A stretch of 64,000 bases of DNA, taken from assembly GCF_013386165.1 (NCBI RefSeq), contig NZ_JACAOS010000017.1:124001-188000 (forward strand). The letters are read 5' to 3'. This document shows, in pieces, positions 25,801 through 31,301 of this stretch (position 1 is the stretch's first letter; every line of letters starts with the position of its first letter). The translations under genes were made by a program, and so were the position numbers. This DNA comes from Pseudomonas gingeri (lineage in GTDB: Bacteria > Pseudomonadota > Gammaproteobacteria > Pseudomonadales > Pseudomonadaceae). The notes under the pieces were generated by a model. It did not search any database. It was given only the letters and a program-made list of their open reading frames with translations, and was not told the DNA's origin.

Positions 25801-27306
25801 GATGGGCGCTGGCTCAATCGGTTGTATTACGGCAGCGGGCATCTGCATCAGATCAATCTGGATGGCCGGGTGATCAGCGACTTCGAGCGCGACCGTCTGC
25901 ACCGCGAGGTGTTGCGTACCCAGGGCCAGCTCAGCACCCGCAGTGAGTACGATCGTGTTGGACGCCTGCGCTCGCGCTTGCGCCGCCCTTCCAGCCAGCC
26001 GCCGGCACTGCCGGCACCGACGCAAAAGCATTTCGACTACGACCCCAGCGACAACCTGATCGGCCGCCTCGACCGCCAGCCCCGTGGCGACCAACGCCAG
26101 TTGCTGCATTACGACGCCACAGGCCGGATCATCGCCAGCCAGGACAGCGTGCAAGGCCAGCAGGAAACCTTCGCCTACGACGCCGCCGCCAACCTGCTGG
26201 ACGGCCCGCAAGCGGGTGCCGGGCTGGTGGTGCACAACAAGCTGCTGACCTATCAGGACAAGCGTTATCGCTACGATGGATTTGGGCGAATGATCGAGAA
26301 ACGTAGCGGCAGTCATAGGGTGCAGCGTTTTGCCTATGACGCGGAGCATCGCTTGATCGAGGTGCGCAACCAGGACGGTGCGCGGGAAACCGTGGTGCGC
26401 ATGACCTACGATCCGCTGGGGCGGCGTATCGGCAAGAGCGAGCACGACAACCATGGCTACCCGTTGGGCGAAACGCACTTTACCTGGGATGGCTTGCGCT
26501 TGTTACAGGAGCATCGCAATAGCCAGACCAGCCTGTATCTGTATGCCGATAACGGTTATGAACCGCTGGCGAGGGTCGATGGCAGCGGTGCGTTGCAGAA
26601 GGTCCGTTATTACCACAACGACCTGAGTGGCCTGCCCGAGCAACTGACGGAGGAAGATGGCGCCACGGTGTGGCAAGCCCGGTATCGAGTCTGGGGCAAC
26701 ACCCTGGAGGAGATACGCGAACCGTATTACATCGAGGAACAGAACCTGCGATTCCAGGGTCAGTACCTGGACCGGGAGACTGGGCTGCACTACAACACGT
26801 TCCGGTTTTATGATCCGGATGTGGGGCGGTTTACGACTCAGGATCCGATTGGGCTCGCTGGCGGGATCAACCTATATCAATACGCACCCAATCCTATTGG
26901 ATGGGCTGACCCGTGGGGTTGGGCATTTGCGGGCGTGGACTTCACCGGAAGCAGTGATCTGTTCCCGACAGTTGGCTCACAGAAAAATATTGTGACCATC
27001 CAGATGCAGGGAGCCAGGGGGCGCGATTTTACCCAGGCGTTCAAAGAGGCCGGCATCTCCAAAAAAGCAGCAACGGGTTATACCTGGCACCATGTGGATG
27101 ACTTCAACCCCAAAACGGGCACCACCACAATGCAGTTGGTCAGGACACCTGCGCATGAGGCGACATTCCCCCATGGCGGATCGGTTGCTCAGTATGAAAA
27201 GCATTTCAAGGTCAAGTACGAGAGCAACGAGTCGGTCCTGGCAGCGTCCAAAAAAGGCTGGCTAGCCAACAAGATCCCTAAATCTAAACTCGGGCGCTGC
27301 CCATGA
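22876..27306 (+). CDS. PAAR-domain Rhs effector with C-terminal WHH-type nuclease toxin
   Basis: A 1476-residue T6SS Rhs effector. Residues ~1-80 hold a prePAAR segment and hydrophobic helices (VAANVAITALATAAVVAA and after). A PAAR domain follows at about 184-245 (VSINGQPAVRSGDRSTCDA, SPNVTIGGGSVVV), then a second hydrophobic stretch (~252-305) and the PVHAATG cleavage region. YD repeats form the shell from ~310 to 1330. The core ends with DPIGLAGGINLYQYAPNP and DPWGW (1345-1349), where homologues self-cleave. The tip (~1350-1476) contains TWHHVDD (W1404-H1405-H1406), the signature of WHH nucleases of the HNH/EndoVII group. The DPWGW variant replaces the more usual DPxGL. The adjacent SUKH gene should be its immunity. 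Confidence 0.93.
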   Translation: MSDALWAARLGDGLSHTSMMADILGGVLEVAANVAITALATAAVVAATGITVATGGLGACVLGAVVGVIVGVAMSKTGADKGLSKMCEDIGNGLFPPTVQATILSGSTDTLINSIPAARAAGAVPSHVAPAGTPESEDAAPADSDKAGEPGFLDMAKGFFSQMWRPTVATPAPGAVPKPLDLVTCMKHPPMPPQFLAEGSEKVSINGQPAVRSGDRSTCDATVVSTGLISPNVTIGGGSVVVREIRSGKTPGVGLAITALMMLKGSKGKFLSNLPCMLLAGVNSFVVSQAMGALTNAIAGSPNPVHAATGAKVLGGENELDFVLPGILPIDWQRFYNSRDERGDSLLGAGWSLPYEVSVQIEVHPEGGERLIYTDEQARRIDMGSIPLGGAVFSPGDGLAVRRNSNGQLLIESDDGLYRLFEPTLTDPALLRLSQLGDRNDNRIYLDYDESGRLVRLRDTFDLVQVELIYSPQWPRRVSQIERLFADQQREVLVSYNYDGSGDLAEVRDTLGQVQRRFAYDNGRRMVEHQLPSGLRCFYQWAQIANLEWRVIRHWTDEGDEYLFDYDLSNGITRVTDGLKRVSIRRWNPQQQITEYTDNLGHTWHFEWNDERQLLGATDPQGGQHSFSYDEAGNLSASVDPLGRSESTLWLEHWSLPLVQTDTAGNSWQYRYDPRGNCTHETDPLGQVTQYHFDAQGQTVEIIDATGKSKTLQWNDLGQLIRHVDCSGSPTTFGYDRRGHLQTVTDALGERVTYQHDAQGRLLQSQLPDGRVEQYLRDGSGQLTGYVDPAGHSTGYQYDRRGQVRQRIDAHGRQVQFGYDAYGRLQALTNENGESYRFAWDAGDRLTEQRDLDGSARCYGYDALDNATRVEYVAAPFGNGLALVPTQPVAPIVHQLERDAVGRLIAKITDDGRTEYAYNPLDQLTAICFTDNDGHEQKLGFAYDALGQLLEEQGASGSLLHHYDELGNLIQTQLPDGRWLNRLYYGSGHLHQINLDGRVISDFERDRLHREVLRTQGQLSTRSEYDRVGRLRSRLRRPSSQPPALPAPTQKHFDYDPSDNLIGRLDRQPRGDQRQLLHYDATGRIIASQDSVQGQQETFAYDAAANLLDGPQAGAGLVVHNKLLTYQDKRYRYDGFGRMIEKRSGSHRVQRFAYDAEHRLIEVRNQDGARETVVRMTYDPLGRRIGKSEHDNHGYPLGETHFTWDGLRLLQEHRNSQTSLYLYADNGYEPLARVDGSGALQKVRYYHNDLSGLPEQLTEEDGATVWQARYRVWGNTLEEIREPYYIEEQNLRFQGQYLDRETGLHYNTFRFYDPDVGRFTTQDPIGLAGGINLYQYAPNPIGWADPWGWAFAGVDFTGSSDLFPTVGSQKNIVTIQMQGARGRDFTQAFKEAGISKKAATGYTWHHVDDFNPKTGTTTMQLVRTPAHEATFPHGGSVAQYEKHFKVKYESNESVLAASKKGWLANKIPKSKLGRCP

Positions 27307-27319
27307 ACGGAGATTAACG

Positions 27320-27793
27320 ATGATCGAGAATACATTTTCGAATGACGAAGCGGCCATTAGTCCGGCAGATCTCGACAATCTGGAGTCCGTAATCGGGAAG
27401 AGGCTGCCTATCCCCTTTCGAGACCACTATCTCAGGTACAACGGTGGTGTTCCGGAGCGGACCTATTGGCTTGGTGAAAATTTTGACGAGCCTTTGGAGG
27501 TGGCCGCCTTCAAGGCAATTGCTAATGTGTCCTCCACTCTGCTTTCCACTTACCAATCCATGCTGAAAAAGCAGGTTATTCCTCCGCATCTGCTTCCTTT
27601 CGCTAACGACTGGGGTGGCAATTTCTTTTGCCTGAACCTTGATTCAGGCGCGATCAGCTATTTCACGACTGACAGCTTTGATAGCAATCTTAGCCCTGAC
27701 GAAAACCAGGTCAGAGCCGAAAAATCAGTCTGCTCAAACTTTACCCGCTTCGTTCAAGGGTTGATCGACGAAGAAAATCTGGACGAAGACTAG
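27320..27793 (+). CDS. SUKH (SMI1/KNR4) family immunity protein
   Basis: A 157-residue acidic protein with the SMI1/KNR4 (SUKH) pattern: ISPADLDNLESVIGKRLPIPFRDHYLRYNGG near the N-terminus and LLPFANDWGGNFFCLNLDSG in the middle. SUKH proteins are frequent immunity partners of nuclease toxins at the tips of Rhs and other polymorphic toxins. It starts 14 bases after the Rhs stop with a GGAG site upstream, exactly where the cognate immunity gene belongs. It most likely binds and neutralises the WHH nuclease tip. Base composition is more AT-rich than the Rhs body, typical of exchanged tip/immunity cassettes. Confidence 0.88.
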   Translation: MIENTFSNDEAAISPADLDNLESVIGKRLPIPFRDHYLRYNGGVPERTYWLGENFDEPLEVAAFKAIANVSSTLLSTYQSMLKKQVIPPHLLPFANDWGGNFFCLNLDSGAISYFTTDSFDSNLSPDENQVRAEKSVCSNFTRFVQGLIDEENLDED

Positions 27794-27864
27794 GCCATTT
27801 CATCGAACAACAGTCACTGCGCCAGCGCCCTGTCAAAGGACGAAATACCCTTCAAGAAAAGCAA

Positions 27865-27937
27865 GTATTTCCCACACCTCTCAGGCGTGGGAAATACTGT
27901 GCACGCTAGTAGCGAGGGCTAGGGTTTGGTGGTCGCT
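27865..27937. repeat. 73-bp intergenic repeat, copy 1, with 11-bp perfect hairpin
   Basis: Contains GTATTTCCCAC - 11 nt - GTGGGAAATAC (27865-27897), a perfect stem, followed by a tail ending GGGTTTGGTGGTCGCT. A second copy, roughly 80% identical by eye with one indel, lies at 29312-29385. Copy 1 sits just after the SUKH gene and its tail ends 13 bases before the ATG of the Imm11-like gene, so its hairpin is also the leader of that gene or the terminator region of the preceding one. Confidence 0.75.
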
Positions 27938-27950
27938 ACAAGAGGCTTTC

Positions 27951-28562
27951 ATGTTCTACACCCTTGCATTCAAGAAAGACAAAAACTGCCCCACCTTCAT
28001 CGATGGTGTCATTCATGAGTCGTTCAGCCCTGGTGCTTATGACGACTCGATGGACGCCGGCTGGCACGACGCGGGCCCCGACGAAGAGCTCGCTCCCCTC
28101 CCGGGAAAGCTCGTGCTTATTACCAAGGACAAGTGCTATGACTTTGATTTCTGCACAGCCTTTGAGGGGCATATTGTCAGTGAGCGCTTCCTGAAGGTCT
28201 TCCAAAACCTCAAGACTTCACGATGGGAGGTCGCAGAACTGGGGATCGTCAATCCAAAGGGCATTTCAGTCGCACAGCGAAAGTATTTTTTCATGCGTCA
28301 ACAACGAGCAGAAAAGGAAGCTGCCGACGTAATCGATCAGACACGGTCGAAGATAAATTTTCGAGCGAACGGCGAAATCAAAAACATCGTCAGCCTGGCA
28401 ATCAAAGAAAACGTCAGTGTAGATTTTTTTAGTATCGATGAAATTATTTTGCTGGGATTTGTATTTCTCTCGTCCTACGCAGCTGCTGCACTTAAAGAAC
28501 TTAATCTAGTAGGTGCTGAAGTGTTCGACACAAGAAAAATCTGCTCAATTGATAGAGCCTAA
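27951..28562 (+). CDS. Putative Imm11/DUF1629-like immunity protein
   Basis: A 203-residue protein without signal peptide. The segment around residues 70-105 (FEGHIVSERFLKVFQNL then WEVAELGIVN) resembles Imm11/DUF1629 or Imm43 immunity families, in which a similar 'G.xVSEkF..vl' motif precedes a beta-rich part; this is by eye and not certain. No toxin gene lies directly upstream; the preceding genes are an Rhs effector and its own SUKH immunity. It may therefore be an orphan immunity protein kept after loss of its toxin tip, protecting against kin. It is AT-rich compared with the Rhs genes. The start follows AGAGG and the tail of repeat copy 1. Confidence 0.6.
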   Translation: MFYTLAFKKDKNCPTFIDGVIHESFSPGAYDDSMDAGWHDAGPDEELAPLPGKLVLITKDKCYDFDFCTAFEGHIVSERFLKVFQNLKTSRWEVAELGIVNPKGISVAQRKYFFMRQQRAEKEAADVIDQTRSKINFRANGEIKNIVSLAIKENVSVDFFSIDEIILLGFVFLSSYAAAALKELNLVGAEVFDTRKICSIDRA

Positions 28563-28616
28563 ACATTACTCGATAGGCAGGTGACTTTTTCAGCAGCTCT
28601 TACTTTCTCGATTACT

Positions 28617-29108
28617 TTATTTTTGGACAACCTGCGAGCCATCGATTTCCGCCGTATACTTCGTTCTGAAAAACTCACAAATTTCAGATTTTGGCATAAC
28701 GACCTCGCCACGCTCCTCCGGACTCAAACTACCTCTAGCGTTCATCCACGGCACATCTTTATGCGTCATGCTTTCAAGTGTTTTTGCAGGCAGATCAGCG
28801 TAAGCCTCAAAAACCTGAATCAGTATGTCTTCGGCCTCAGCGGAAACGATTGGAATTTTTTGATCTTCGGGAGTCGGTAGAGGACTCCATCCGTACTTTT
28901 TAAATTCCTGAAACACCTCAGGAACAACCGGCCCATGATCTCAAGCCTGAATTTGCTCAGGAAAAAGTTCTTTATCAATCAGCGTCTGAGTCCAGGCTTC
29001 CGCATAATAAAGCAGCTTCTGAACCTTCAAATTCGTAATGAGATCGCCAGACCCAGCACACTTCGCTACAAACCAATTCGCTATATCCATAGCTTTGTGA
29101 AGCGCCAT
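28617..29108 (-). pseudogene. Panacea-domain (DUF4065, SocA-like) gene interrupted by an in-frame TGA
   Basis: Read from an ATG at 29108 with a GGAGGAG site upstream, the frame gives MALHKAMDIANWFVAK, TNLKVQKLLYYAEAW, then TGA at codon 56 (28943-28941). It continues in the same frame as DHGPVVPEVFQEFKKYGW and on to the stop at 28617. Panacea proteins have a conserved ...AW.xGPVvPxvY motif at this place, so TGA has replaced TGG (Trp). Without it the protein would be 163 residues, the normal Panacea length. The 3' part alone can be read from a GTG at 28916 (99 residues). Panacea domains serve as antitoxins or proteolytic adaptors; no partner toxin is adjacent on the same strand. Confidence 0.85.
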
Positions 29109-29311
29109 AATCACTCCTCCTATTACCGCTACATACTCTCACTCACCACATAACCAGTCAACGCACAAGCATTTCATGCAATGCATTCTAGTTTCTGCCT
29201 CACACTATCAATACACTCTTCCTACAAACTCTGGCGTCATTTATTTATTAATTTGATACTCAGCTCATGCCTCAAATCACCAACAGGAGAAATATCTCGC
29301 CAAAAAATCTC

Positions 29312-29385
29312 GTATTTCCTACACACTTCAGACGTGGGAGAATATTGTGTGCGCCCGCAGTGAGGGCTAGAGTTTGGTTGTCGCT
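29312..29385. repeat. 73-bp intergenic repeat, copy 2, fused to structured element
   Basis: Imperfect copy of the 27865-27937 repeat, starting GTATTTCCTACACACTTCAG and ending GTTTGGTTGTCGCT. Its hairpin is less perfect than in copy 1. Its last bases (TCGCT) are the left arm of the first hairpin of the structured element that follows. Similarity between the two copies stops at GTCGCT, where copy 1 runs into the Imm11-like gene instead. Confidence 0.72.
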
Positions 29386-29530
29386 GCAAATTCAGCGATA
29401 CGGGTTTCGCAGCCCGCTAGTGAATAGGCGCACAGCGCCGCGAAAGCGGTATTTTTGTACTCGCGTTATGGCGAGCTGTGCGCAGGAGGCCTAGCCCTGC
29501 CGGTTCCTATTCACCGGTCTGCGAACCTGC
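29381..29530 (+). ncRNA. Highly structured ~150-nt element upstream of a DUF6124 gene (candidate RNA)
   Basis: Within the 490-base gene-free stretch 29109-29598, seven complementary arm pairs nest without conflict. They are TCGCTG/CAGCGA (29381-29398), TTCGCAG/CTGCGAA (29406-29412 with 29519-29525), GTGAATAGG/CCTATTCAC (29420-29428 with 29506-29514), CGCACAGC/GCTGTGCG (29429-29436 with 29475-29482), CCGC-GAAA-GCGG (29438-29449, a GNRA tetraloop), TCGC/GCGA (29461-29474), and an imperfect CAG-GGC/GCC-CTG hairpin (29483-29499). The result is a branched fold with a long central stem. It lies 68 bases upstream of the DUF6124 start and may be its mRNA leader or a stand-alone RNA. Similar sequences before small DUF3077/DUF6124 genes recur in Pseudomonas as I recall, but I know of no assigned function. 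Confidence 0.65.
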
Positions 29531-29598
29531 GTGCAGTTCGCCACCCTTGTGTCGCAGCAAGAGTGGATGAATCCCTTATCTTGAATAGGAGAGTCTCC

Positions 29599-30003
29599 AT
29601 GACTAGCAAGAAGATCACCCCCGATCCGCCAACCGCTCGCAAAATCCCGAGCACCGCAGATAAAGAAACGTACCTACGTAAAATTCCGAATAGTCCTTCA
29701 GGCAAGGCAGAATCGAACCCTCCAGGCATACCTCGATTACTCGACACTCTCGCCTTCACTTCCTCAAAACCCGTCATTCCCGAAGATCCTTGCAAGCCTA
29801 CGCTGTTCGCCATCCAACCAGGCATCAATGCCCAGGATGCGCTGACCTACGTGTCACGACTGCTCGAAACCGCAGAACTCAATGGCGACGAAATCAGCCT
29901 GCATACCAATCCGGTCGAGCGGGCGCTGTTCTGGGGCATGCTGCATTCGGTGGAGGTGGCCCGTGCGGTGGTGGATGCACTGCTAGAGGACACGTCCTCG
30001 TAA
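29599..30003 (+). CDS. DUF6124 family small protein
   Basis: A 134-residue protein starting MTSKKITPDPP, the opening typical of Pseudomonas DUF6124/DUF3077 proteins. These are frequent in this genus, occur in multiple copies and have no known function. The C-terminal half is helical (LTYVSRLLETAELNGDEIS, HSVEVARAVVDALLED). No signal peptide or membrane segment. The upstream frame is open to 29455, but the ATG at 29599 has a TAGGAGAG site and the family N-terminus. It is preceded by the large structured element and followed by a long inverted repeat before the convergent higA gene. Confidence 0.8.
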   Translation: MTSKKITPDPPTARKIPSTADKETYLRKIPNSPSGKAESNPPGIPRLLDTLAFTSSKPVIPEDPCKPTLFAIQPGINAQDALTYVSRLLETAELNGDEISLHTNPVERALFWGMLHSVEVARAVVDALLEDTSS

Positions 30004-30036
30004 CAGCGATAAGCGAAGCGATCCTCACGGCATAAA

Positions 30037-30082
30037 ATCCCGATAACGGTCAGCCTGTCATTTTTCAGCGCGTTATCGGGAT
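30037..30082 (-). terminator. 12-bp inverted repeat between DUF6124 and higA, likely terminator
   Basis: ATCCCGATAACG (30037-30048) and CGTTATCGGGAT (30071-30082) are perfectly complementary with a 22-nt loop. Reading leftward, the stem runs into TTTT, which suits termination of the higA transcript. There is no T run in the rightward direction. Confidence 0.5.
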
Positions 30083-30089
30083 AATCAAA

Positions 30090-30503
30090 CTAGGCAACAC
30101 CCCGCACAAAAAACTCAGCAGGGACCTTAAAAAATTCGGAAAACTTTTTTACCTGTGCAACAGTCATTTTTCTTTTATCGTTTAAAATCTCAGAAATCGC
30201 ACTTTGAGTCGCAATGGCAGAAAGATCCTTTTGCTTGCCCCTTCTTTCATCCATCAGAAATGCCAACGCTTGCGGCTGAGAAGAATAAGGGATCAAAACC
30301 GTTTCAGTCTCATATTCATACACACGATCAGCCACCAGCTCCGCAAAGCGCACAGCCGCATGATCCTCACTGTCCGCATGTGAGTAAAGCTCATCAATCA
30401 GTGCCATTCGATTATTAAGATCGTTGTCATCCTTGATGCTCTCATGACATGCGGATAGCAACCGGGCCGAATTTTCTACTTGATCGCTCAGTTTTTCAAA
30501 CAT
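30090..30503 (-). CDS. HigA-type HTH antitoxin / transcriptional regulator (orphan)
   Basis: A 137-residue protein whose C-terminal half is a Cro/CI helix-turn-helix of the HigA type: QALAFLMDERRGKQKDLSAIATQSAISEILNDKRKM then FSEFFKVPAEFFV. The N-terminal ~75 residues are helical and acidic. HigA antitoxins normally follow a HigB RNase toxin in one operon. Here the 214 bases upstream on the same strand contain no toxin frame, so it appears to be a solitary antitoxin-like regulator. It sits in the AT-rich accessory stretch between the two Rhs genes. A weak GGGATATATCC palindrome overlaps its 5' leader (30507-30517) and could be an autoregulatory site. Confidence 0.78.
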   Translation of the reverse strand: MFEKLSDQVENSARLLSACHESIKDDNDLNNRMALIDELYSHADSEDHAAVRFAELVADRVYEYETETVLIPYSSQPQALAFLMDERRGKQKDLSAIATQSAISEILNDKRKMTVAQVKKFSEFFKVPAEFFVRGVA

Positions 30504-30717
30504 GCGGGATATATCCTTTATGAATATCAGATATTTTTCAAAATCCAGGCTGTCATCCTAATTGATCGGCGCCTCGTACGGCCCCATTGGAAAAACAATG
30601 AAACGTTCTAACCATCAGGCCAGTCGTCGCTCACCCACACCAGCCAAAAGCAGCATCCCCAACGTGGTCTATCCTTGAGGCGTCACTAGAGCCGGACCTC
30701 GACACAGGAGACAGCGA

Positions 30718-31044
30718 ATGGATGCACGAGAAAGAGCGTTGATGCGGGCCAGCGTGGCCTTGGGGTTGTTGATCAGCACCCTGAAAAAACACGATCTGGA
30801 AGCCCCGCTTTCCCTGGACGATCCACATTTCAAGGAACTGATCACCCACCTGCGGGACAATTTGCTGGAGGCTCAAGCAGACAAGAGCGTTTCCAGTGTC
30901 ATGGTCTCGATCAACAAGGCCTTCACCGATGGCGTGCTGCTCAATGCTGGCAGCGTGGGCAGCTTGTTGACGGCCCTGAAAAGGGTCGATGGGCTGCTCA
31001 AGGAAGCCGGCGAGCATCACACGCCATTGCATCTGGCCGGCTGA
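30718..31044 (+). CDS. Small helical protein of unknown function upstream of second rhs
   Basis: A 108-residue, mostly helical, cytoplasmic-looking protein (MDARERALMRASVALGLL, SSVMVSINKAFTDGVLL, VGSLLTALKRVDGLLKEAG). I do not recognise the family. An AGGAGA site precedes the ATG. It lies in the position relative to the second rhs that eagR holds relative to the first, though separated from rhs by 257 bases containing a REP pair. GC content is higher than in the preceding accessory genes. An adaptor, immunity or unrelated role is possible; nothing in the sequence decides. Confidence 0.65.
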   Translation: MDARERALMRASVALGLLISTLKKHDLEAPLSLDDPHFKELITHLRDNLLEAQADKSVSSVMVSINKAFTDGVLLNAGSVGSLLTALKRVDGLLKEAGEHHTPLHLAG

Positions 31045-31056
31045 CCCACGCCACCC

Positions 31057-31146
31057 TTGTGGGAGCCGGCTTGCGGGCGATGACGATCGGGCAGACGGTG
31101 CAGGGCTTGCGGGCGCCATCGCGAGCAAGCTCGCTCCTACAAGGGG
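31057..31146. repeat. REP pair upstream of second rhs
   Basis: A TGTGGGAGCCGGCTTGCGGGCGATG unit type near 31060 (first 20 bases TGTGGGAGCCGGCTTGCGGG) and an opposite-facing GCGAGCAAGCTCGCTCCTAC unit near 31122. The remaining ~150 bases to the rhs start hold no gene that I can see. Confidence 0.65.
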
Positions 31147-31301
31147 GAGCGGTGCTTATGGAATTGTGTGCCCGCTATTTGCTCGACAACTGTGATCCAC
31201 CCCCGCAATCACAGTAGGAATAATTTCCCGCCAACATCAGATCATTCATACTTTGCGCCGCTCTTGACCTGATGATGGACCACCTGTCTTGATGACCTTT
31301 C

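Noticed and set aside
29181..29363. Small rightward frame of 60 codons in the gap after the Panacea pseudogene
   Set aside because: No ribosome binding site, overlaps the hairpin repeat, and composition is unlike a protein-coding gene of this genome.
27865..29385. The 73-bp repeats as attachment sites of an integrative element
   Set aside because: They are imperfect, and no integrase, tRNA or mobility gene lies within or next to the interval; treated as a duplicated leader instead.
30541..30660. Possible remnant of a HigB toxin or other gene upstream of higA on the minus strand
   Set aside because: Short stretches such as VWVSDDWPDG and FPMGPYEAPIN can be read in two different frames, but stops interrupt both and no family motif supports them.
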